Source: Whitmania pigra (Eukaryota; Annelida; Clitellata; Hirudinida; Haemopidae). From it: a stretch of DNA of 64,000 nucleotides. The notes beneath the pieces are model-generated. The model saw nothing but the letters and a program-made list of their open reading frames with translations, did not search any database and had not been told where the DNA came from. Positions 58,683-64,000 of the stretch are shown piece after piece. Location of the stretch: NCBI GenBank assembly GCA_021613335.1, contig JAJTWR010000099.1, positions 1 to 64,000 of the forward strand, given 5' to 3'. The position numbers and the translations under genes were made by a program. The stretch's first letter is position 1. Every line of letters begins with the position of its first letter.

Positions 58683-59603
58683 ATGCAGGTCTATCTTCCC
58701 GTAGCCGCAATCTCCGTCGATGCGCTGACGGTTCTGGTTCTGGGTACGATCGTTGGCTTCATGTCCGGTCTGTTCGGGGTCGGGGGAGGATTTTTGATGA
58801 CGCCGCTGCTGATCTTCCTGGGTGTGCCGCCAGCCATCGCGGTCGGCACACAGGCCAATCAGCTGGTCGGCGCCTCGGTATCCGGGGTTATCGCCCATAC
58901 ACGACGCGGCGGAGTCGATTTTCGCATGGGTAGCATCATGCTCGCCGGCGGCCTGGCCGGATCGCTGATCGGCGTTGCATGGTTTGGCGTGTTGCAGCGC
59001 TTAGGCCAGATCGATCTGGTCATTTCGCTGATGTACGTTCTGGTCCTGGGCGCGGTTGGCAGCTTGATGCTGGTCGAAAGCGTCAAAGCCATGTTCAAGC
59101 GATACCGCGCTGGCGGTGGACGGCGGCGCTTGCATCAGCATTATTGGCTGCACGGCCTGCCGTGGAAAATGCGCTTTCCTAAATCGCGCCTGTATATCTC
59201 AGCGCTGGCGCCGCTGGCGATCGGGCTGCTGGGCGGTGTCATCGTCGCCATCATGGGGGTCGGCGGCGGCTTTTTCATGGTGCCGGCGATGATCTACCTC
59301 CTCGGCATGCCAACCGCTGTCGTGGCCGGAACGTCGTTGTTTCAGATCATCTTCGTCACCGCCGCCGTTACCGTGTTGCATGCCGTGACCAACCATACGG
59401 TTGATATCGTACTGGCCTTGCTGCTGTTGGTCGGCGGGGTGGTCGGAGCGCAGTTCGGCAGCCGCTTTGCCAGCAGGCTGCGCGGCGAACAAGCGCGCGC
59501 TCTGCTGGCACTGCTGGTTTTGACGGTGGCGGTCAAGCTTGGCTTCGATCTCATCATGCCACCGGCAGAGCTCTTTTCTCTTACCGTTCACGGGCGGTCA
59601 TGA
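58683..59603 (+). CDS. TauE/SafE-family sulfite/anion exporter-like permease
   Basis: The 306-residue membrane protein has two homologous halves, each with the family's glycine-rich loop: SGLFGVGGGFLMTPLLIFLG in the first and VAIMGVGGGFFMVPAMIYLL in the second. A basic cytoplasmic loop (KRYRAGGGRRR) links them. About eight membrane segments are expected. The family exports sulfite, sulfoacetate or related anions. The stop overlaps the next ATG (ATGA), so it is coupled to the TIGR02186 protein, a recurrent partner. Confidence 0.87.
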   Translation: MQVYLPVAAISVDALTVLVLGTIVGFMSGLFGVGGGFLMTPLLIFLGVPPAIAVGTQANQLVGASVSGVIAHTRRGGVDFRMGSIMLAGGLAGSLIGVAWFGVLQRLGQIDLVISLMYVLVLGAVGSLMLVESVKAMFKRYRAGGGRRRLHQHYWLHGLPWKMRFPKSRLYISALAPLAIGLLGGVIVAIMGVGGGFFMVPAMIYLLGMPTAVVAGTSLFQIIFVTAAVTVLHAVTNHTVDIVLALLLLVGGVVGAQFGSRFASRLRGEQARALLALLVLTVAVKLGFDLIMPPAELFSLTVHGRS

Positions 59604-60337
59604 AGGCGCTTGGATTGTTGGCGCTCATTCTCGCCCTCGCTAACGCCAGCCAGGCCCGCGCTCAAGCCCTGATCGCCGATCTCACCAGCCATCTGATCGC
59701 CATTACCACCGGTTTCACCGGCACTGATGTCGTGCTGTTCGGCGCCATCGATAGCGATGGCGACGTCATGGTCGTGGTGCGCGGCCCCGAAACCGCCGTC
59801 ACCATCCGGCGCAAGGAACCGGTCCTTGGAATCTGGCTCAACCGGACCGCGGTTACTTTTTCCGCCGTACCGCAATATTATGCCGTGGCGGCCACCCGTC
59901 CCTTGACCGAGATTGCCCAAGCCGAAACCCTGCACCGCCAACAGATCGGCATCGACTATATTGCGCTTGCTCCCCAGGGCCGCCCGAGCGCCGATATGCT
60001 GGCCGGTTTTCGCGCCGCTTTGATCGAGGGTAAAATCGCTGACGGTTTGTGGCTGCGACCAGTTGGCGCGGTCAAATTCATCGGCGGGCGCTTGTTTCGC
60101 ACCACCATCGCCCTGCCAGCCAATGTGCCAACCGGTCGCTACCAGGTGACAACCTACTTGTTGCGCCGTGGCGAAGTGGTCGCGGCCCAAGCAACGCCGC
60201 TGCTGGTCAGCCAGCTTGGCATGTCGGCTGAGATTGCCAGTTTTGCCTATCGTCAATCGCTTTGGTACGGGATCGTTGCCGTGCTTTTGGCAGCCGTGGC
60301 AGGATGGGGCGCCAGCCTTATTTTCCGCCGTCGCTAA
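59600..60337 (+). CDS. TIGR02186-family membrane-anchored periplasmic protein
   Basis: The 245-residue protein has a signal peptide (residues 1-22, ending ASQARAQA), a periplasmic beta-rich domain with LIADLTSHLIAITTGFTGTD, VVVRGPETAVTIRRKEP and LPANVPTGRYQVTTYLLRRG, and one C-terminal membrane helix (about 222-241) followed by FRRR. The family is found next to TauE-type exporters in alphaproteobacteria, where it probably serves as an accessory subunit. Its biochemical role is unknown. The start overlaps the TauE stop by 4 bp. Confidence 0.85.
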   Translation: MKALGLLALILALANASQARAQALIADLTSHLIAITTGFTGTDVVLFGAIDSDGDVMVVVRGPETAVTIRRKEPVLGIWLNRTAVTFSAVPQYYAVAATRPLTEIAQAETLHRQQIGIDYIALAPQGRPSADMLAGFRAALIEGKIADGLWLRPVGAVKFIGGRLFRTTIALPANVPTGRYQVTTYLLRRGEVVAAQATPLLVSQLGMSAEIASFAYRQSLWYGIVAVLLAAVAGWGASLIFRRR

Positions 60338-60361
60338 CCCTTGATCGCAGGAGATGGACTT

Positions 60362-60841
60362 GTGCCGGACACTTTAGCCAATCCGCGCGTTTTCCTGGTC
60401 GTGGTCGATGACAGCCCGGAACTGAAAGTTGCATTGCATTATGCCTGTTTGCGCGCCCAACATACCGGCGGACGGGTAGCATTGCTCTATACTATGGAGC
60501 CGATCGATTCCCAAGCCTGGATGACAGTTGAAAATTTAATGCGAGAAGAGCGGCGGGAGCAAGCAGAAGAAATAGTAAAAAAATTGAGCCAAGAAGTTTA
60601 TGACTGGTCAGGAACCATGCCAATAGTTTATTTAAGAGAAGGCATGATCCATCAAGAGTTATTAAAGCTTATAGAAGAAGATCCTACAATTTCAATTTTA
60701 GTACTCGGCGCTTCCGCCGGCTCAGAGGGGCCAGGGCCGCTGGTATCGTATCTGGTCGGAAAATTGTCCGGCCGCTTGCGCGTGCCGGTCACAATCGTGC
60801 CCGGCACGCTGACCGACGATCAGTTGGCCGTTCTTACCTGA
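60362..60841 (+). CDS. Universal stress protein (UspA family)
   Basis: The 159-residue protein shows the Usp fold: RVFLVVVDDSPELKVALHYA at the start, a long central helix rich in Glu/Arg, YLREGMIHQELLKLIEE and the nucleotide-binding-type end ISILVLGASAGSEGPGPLVS then VPVTIVPG. I chose GTG 60362, 9 bases after AGGAG; a TTG at 60341 has no such site. Bases about 60520-60710 use AT-rich codons (TTA, ATA, AGA, GTA) in sharp contrast to both ends of the gene. It lies 24 bp after the TIGR02186 gene and probably shares its transcript. Confidence 0.83.
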   Translation: MPDTLANPRVFLVVVDDSPELKVALHYACLRAQHTGGRVALLYTMEPIDSQAWMTVENLMREERREQAEEIVKKLSQEVYDWSGTMPIVYLREGMIHQELLKLIEEDPTISILVLGASAGSEGPGPLVSYLVGKLSGRLRVPVTIVPGTLTDDQLAVLT

Positions 60842-60937
60842 CCGCCTCTTGATTCGATCCGCAAACCAGACCAGATTAGTACACTATTGAGCGAGGCATC
60901 CCGTCCGTATCAAAGCCGATCAATCGAGGCGCCAGCA

Positions 60938-61489
60938 ATGTTTATCCAAACCGAAACCACCCCCAACCCCGCCACGCTGAAGTTTCTCCCCGGCCTGCCG
61001 GTGATGACCAGCGGCTCAGCGCAGTTTTCAGCCCCAGCGCAGGCTGAACGCTCGCCGCTCGCCCAGCGCTTGTTCGCTCTGGATGGGGTGGCCGGAGTGT
61101 TTCTCGGCGCCGATTTCGTGTCGGTCACCAAGGCGCCGTCAGCAACGTGGGAGGAATTGAAAATCTTGGTGCTCAGCGCCTTGATGGCGCATTTTACCGC
61201 CAACCACCCGGTAACGATCGAGAGCGAAAAAGAGCATGAACGCTTCGATGAAGCCGACCGGACCATCGTCGAACAAATCAAAGCGCTGATCGAAACCCGC
61301 GTGCGCCCGGCCGTGGCGCAAGATGGCGGCGATATCGTGTTTCGCAGCTTCGATAACGGGGTGGTGTCCCTCAATATGCGAGGCGCTTGCGCCGGCTGCC
61401 CGAGCTCAACGGCAACTTTGAAGATGGGCATCGAAAACATGCTGAAACATTACGTGCCGGAAGTAACCGAGGTTCGCGCCGTCGCCTGA
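60938..61489 (+). CDS. NfuA/NifU-family iron-sulfur scaffold protein
   Basis: The 183-residue protein has the Nfu N-terminal domain (MFIQTETTPNPATLKFLPG, GVAGVFLGADFVSVTK) and the C-terminal NifU domain with RPAVAQDGGDIVFRSFDNGV and the cluster-binding CxxC in RGACAGCPSSTATLKMGIE. It carries Fe-S clusters to target proteins. ATG 60938 matches the family start. It is upstream of the glucosaminidase gene with a 126-bp gap that contains a dispersed palindromic repeat. Confidence 0.93.
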   Translation: MFIQTETTPNPATLKFLPGLPVMTSGSAQFSAPAQAERSPLAQRLFALDGVAGVFLGADFVSVTKAPSATWEELKILVLSALMAHFTANHPVTIESEKEHERFDEADRTIVEQIKALIETRVRPAVAQDGGDIVFRSFDNGVVSLNMRGACAGCPSSTATLKMGIENMLKHYVPEVTEVRAVA

Positions 61490-61504
61490 CCGCCGCCACT
61501 GGAT

Positions 61505-61566
61505 TGAATTTGACGTTTGCTCGATGCCGGTATCCAAGGGGATCGAATGTCGGAAGCGGACCGCTA
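61505..61566. repeat. Copy 2 of dispersed palindromic repeat
   Basis: This gap sequence shares, in order, GACGTT, CGATGCCGG, GGATCGAA(C/T)GTCG and (A/G)ACCGC with the inverted repeat at 437-493. Here the palindrome is imperfect. The shared order over about 55 bases suggests a diverged repeat family. Confidence 0.55.
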
Positions 61567-61615
61567 GCGTCGCTGTTGCCCAAGAGCGGCGGCCGATGAT
61601 AAATTGGCCGACGAT

Positions 61616-63319
61616 ATGATGGCTGATCGGCGCATATTCCAACCCCGCTTCCAGCGCGCCATGCTGCGGGTTGGTCTTGGAGTTTTAACCCTGGAAGCGG
61701 TCGTTGCCCTGTCGATCGCTTATACCGCGCAAGCGCCGTCGCGCACCGTCATGGTGAATCTGAGGCTCGATCCGCCAGCGTTTGAAGCGCCCGCGAGACG
61801 CGGCGTGGTCGTGCCGCTGACGATTCTCGAGCCGCCGCCGCGGCCAGCGCCGGTGGTTTTGCCGCCGGAAAGCGCTGCTTTGGCCTATCGCGGTCATGTC
61901 GATGAGCTGATCGGTCCAAAAGCGCTTCGCCCGCTTGGCGACGCGGGCAGCGGCGACAGGAAATGGGAAGACCTCTTGCCTCGGCGCCGCGATCGGCCTG
62001 TCGCCAGAGCGCTACCGCCGCCGCTGACAAAATCAGACGGATTGTTCCGCCGGGCGCCGGGCGTCGCGGGCGATGTCGCGCCATCGGCATGGGGCGACGA
62101 CTCGCGGCAAATGGCGCAGGCAACGATAGACCAGCCGATGGCGGAAATCTCGCCGGGTATCGCGCAAAAACAACGCATCGTCGATGCATTGTCGCCGCAA
62201 TCGGGGATGGTCTTGCAACCCGAAGATCAAGAACAGCGTTGGAGCGCACAATCCCCCGGGTTCGTCGAGCGCATGAGGCGGGCGGTCGCAAGTCTGCTTT
62301 TGGCTGAAGGCGAGGGATCGTCCTGGCAGGCGCAAAGGCGGGCCGTGGAACAGCTGGATCGAGCCATGGGCGAGCCGTGCGATGGCGCAGCGTGCAATAC
62401 GGCGGCTTGGCCAGGTGCATGGGCCAATGGCGGCGAGATCGCGATCGGCAGTTTCAATGTGCATGCGATATTCGATTATAGCCAGCATCTCAACCTCGGC
62501 AGCGGTCAGCCGCGTTATCTGCCCTATAGCTTAACCGCCGATGCCCGCTCGCTGACGGCATTGTTTCAGGATATCGATTATGCGTTGTACGAAGGAACGC
62601 ATATTCCAGGGATATTCTTGCGCCGCCTGCCGCACGATATTGCCTCGCTACCGCAAGCCGACGATCGCAAAATGCTGTTCGTTCGCGCGATACTGCCCTT
62701 GATCGTGCATGAAAATGAAAAAAACCTCACCATCCGCCGGCGCGTACTGGCATTGGCCCCGGATATCGAGACGCGTGCAGCGCTGACGGCAAAAGATCAG
62801 GAGTTTATCGACGAAATTCTGGGCCACTTCCGCTTGCCCCGCTTCGATCTAGGCGAATTGCTCGCCCGGATCGATATCGTGCCGCCATCGCTGGCCCTGG
62901 CACAGGCTGCCGAGGAAAGTGGCTGGGGCACATCGCGCATGGTGCGCGAAGGCAATGCGTTGTTTGGCGAAGTCACCTGGCGAATCATCGGAGCCGCCGA
63001 AAATGCCAGGATCGTGCGCGAACAGCGGCTGTTCGAGGATCTGGCAACCGGCGTCGCCGCCTATATGCGCAACCTGAACACCCACCGCGCCTATGAGGCG
63101 TTCCGCCGCCGCCGGGCGGCAATTCGCGCCGCCGGCGGCATACCCGACGGCCCATCCCTGACGCCGTATCTACAGCGCTATTCCGAACGCGGCGATAGTT
63201 ACGTGCAAACCATCCGCAATCTAATCGCCCTCAATAATCTGTTCACCTTCGACAGGGTGAAATTCCGCAACGCGCCCAACGCCACCGAAAGTGTCAACCA
63301 AGATCGCCGCTCTCAATAA
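61616..63319 (+). CDS. Membrane-anchored protein with glucosaminidase (Bax-like) domain
   Basis: The 567-residue protein has an N-terminal hydrophobic anchor (VGLGVLTLEAVVALSIAYTA), then a long proline-rich low-complexity region to about residue 290. The C-terminal domain of about 250 residues is Bax/glucosaminidase-like. The domain has RRLPHDIASLPQADDRKMLF, FVRAILPLIVHENEKNLT, and the catalytic-type glutamates in LALAQAAEESGWGTSRMVRE and GNALFGEVTW. Such enzymes cut peptidoglycan glycan strands. An ATG at 61616 or 61619 is used because the upstream TTG is weak. The gene converges with the deacetylase-like gene, the two overlapping by 7 bp. Confidence 0.8.
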   Translation: MMADRRIFQPRFQRAMLRVGLGVLTLEAVVALSIAYTAQAPSRTVMVNLRLDPPAFEAPARRGVVVPLTILEPPPRPAPVVLPPESAALAYRGHVDELIGPKALRPLGDAGSGDRKWEDLLPRRRDRPVARALPPPLTKSDGLFRRAPGVAGDVAPSAWGDDSRQMAQATIDQPMAEISPGIAQKQRIVDALSPQSGMVLQPEDQEQRWSAQSPGFVERMRRAVASLLLAEGEGSSWQAQRRAVEQLDRAMGEPCDGAACNTAAWPGAWANGGEIAIGSFNVHAIFDYSQHLNLGSGQPRYLPYSLTADARSLTALFQDIDYALYEGTHIPGIFLRRLPHDIASLPQADDRKMLFVRAILPLIVHENEKNLTIRRRVLALAPDIETRAALTAKDQEFIDEILGHFRLPRFDLGELLARIDIVPPSLALAQAAEESGWGTSRMVREGNALFGEVTWRIIGAAENARIVREQRLFEDLATGVAAYMRNLNTHRAYEAFRRRRAAIRAAGGIPDGPSLTPYLQRYSERGDSYVQTIRNLIALNNLFTFDRVKFRNAPNATESVNQDRRSQ

Positions 63320-64000
63320 GCCGAGCGGATCGGCTTGTCGCCGCGGACGACAAATTGCGCGCCAAACCAGCGCCAGCGGGTTTCATCGACCGGCATGGTG
63401 CAATTCAACCGCATGCGACCAGGCGGCAAAGGGTCGGGGATGTGTAACTCGACGCGCCGGCTGCCAGGCGATTCCAACGCCATCCGGCCAACCCCCGAAA
63501 TGAAACAGGCCAGATTAGCCAAATCGCCCGCCAGCGCATCGACGGTAAAACCAATATGAGGAGGATTTTCTGACAGCATCATATCCTCTGGGATCATATC
63601 GCTGACCAGCAGCGGTAATGCTTGCGCCGCCAATCGGAAGCGATCGGTCGAACCGTAAAGATCGTTGAGCGGAAAACGCGGCAGAGCAAAAAAATCGTCC
63701 CGGCCATGGGCAACGCCAGAATGCTGGCCAAAGGCCGCCTGATAACCAAGAGACTGCGCCATCTTACCTAAGGCCGCGCTATGTTCGCCATAAGGCCAGG
63801 CAAGCAGAGCAGGGCGAATGCCGGTTTCCGCCTTGATGCGGTCAGCCGCCCGCTGAAGCTGACCCAGGACATAGGCGCGGTCCTGTTGCAGTAAGCGTGG
63901 ATGCGAGGCGGTCAGACTGCCGATGGTCGCCAGCCCCGACGAAGCCAATTCGCGAATCTGCGACCAACTCATCACATCGCCGCCGCGATCGACCGTGTCA
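63313..64000 (-). CDS. Polysaccharide deacetylase-like protein (partial, 5' end outside window)
   Basis: The frame is open to the right edge, so only the last 228 residues are present. They resemble the polysaccharide deacetylase fold: MSWSQIRELASSGLATIGSL, TASHPRLLQQDRAYV, IRPALLAWPYGEHSAALGKM and GYQAAFGQHSG. The usual HTxxH metal motif reads LTASH here, so the first histidine is leucine. The C-terminal half (PGSRRVELHIPDPLPPGRMR) is a beta-rich extension as in PgaB-like proteins. Either the protein is inactive or it binds metal differently. It is convergent with the glucosaminidase gene. Confidence 0.7.
   Translation of the reverse strand, partial: DTVDRGGDVMSWSQIRELASSGLATIGSLTASHPRLLQQDRAYVLGQLQRAADRIKAETGIRPALLAWPYGEHSAALGKMAQSLGYQAAFGQHSGVAHGRDDFFALPRFPLNDLYGSTDRFRLAAQALPLLVSDMIPEDMMLSENPPHIGFTVDALAGDLANLACFISGVGRMALESPGSRRVELHIPDPLPPGRMRLNCTMPVDETRWRWFGAQFVVRGDKPIRSAY

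Overview
The window is a GC-rich (roughly 60%) chromosomal segment that reads as an alphaproteobacterium, probably of the Rhodospirillales type. The evidence is a polyhydroxybutyrate toolkit (phasin, acetoacetyl-CoA reductase), a TipF-like degenerate EAL protein, a bactofilin, an alphaproteobacterial CheZ, single-subunit methylmalonyl-CoA mutase, an HIG1-type membrane protein and a TIGR02186/TauE pair. No rRNA, tRNA or CRISPR array was seen.

Layout. 0-4.5 kb: the tail of an unknown acidic protein, a gap with two perfect inverted repeats, and a large transporter-linked hybrid sensor kinase whose receiver lies in the -1 frame after an in-frame T_TTT_TTT heptamer. 4.5-6.8 kb: an IS481-family remnant interrupted by a 1282-bp IS5-family element. 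6.9-16 kb: a minus-strand hutI-hutH-hutG-hutU histidine degradation operon, divergent from a 5-oxoprolinase gene across a gap holding a perfect 10-bp inverted repeat. 16-23.5 kb: a three-part protein with a degenerate EAL-like end, CheZ, a phasin, a REC-PAS-PAS-GGDEF-EAL protein and a 2-hydroxyacid dehydrogenase. 24-28.6 kb: coaD and gyrA, then an intact IS481-family transposase. 28.9-37.4 kb: a YbaK-like deacylase, a flippase, a divergent PyrH-like kinase followed by phaB, a TPR/glycosyltransferase-like protein, hrcA-grpE and a BioN-BioY pair. 37.4-43.5 kb: an EVE-domain protein, typA, a PfkB sugar/nucleoside kinase, an EI24 membrane protein, a bactofilin, a NUDIX protein and a tiny coupled gene. 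43.7-54 kb: HIG1, cobalamin adenosyltransferase, etfB-etfA-3-hydroxybutyryl-CoA dehydrogenase, a thioesterase, an S24-type regulator, a TipF-like protein with an overlapping HAD phosphatase, an RHH protein and methylmalonyl-CoA mutase. 54-64 kb: a DinG/XPD-type helicase, an IS200/IS605 element with a broken tnpB, TauE-TIGR02186-USP, NfuA, a glucosaminidase-like protein and a partial polysaccharide deacetylase-like gene.

Functional links. Carbon storage and acyl-CoA metabolism recur: phasin, PhaB, ETF, 3-hydroxybutyryl-CoA dehydrogenase, thioesterase and mutase. The mutase needs adenosylcobalamin, which the PduO-type enzyme supplies. Signalling and motility also recur: sensor kinase, CheZ, two c-di-GMP-type proteins and TipF-like.

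Reading-frame quality. At least thirteen single-base disruptions fall in chromosomal genes, twelve of them between 4 and 26 kb, and one is in gyrA, which is essential. Many are probably sequence errors. I therefore annotate those loci as whole genes that are frameshifted as sequenced, and reserve 'pseudogene' for the transposon genes.
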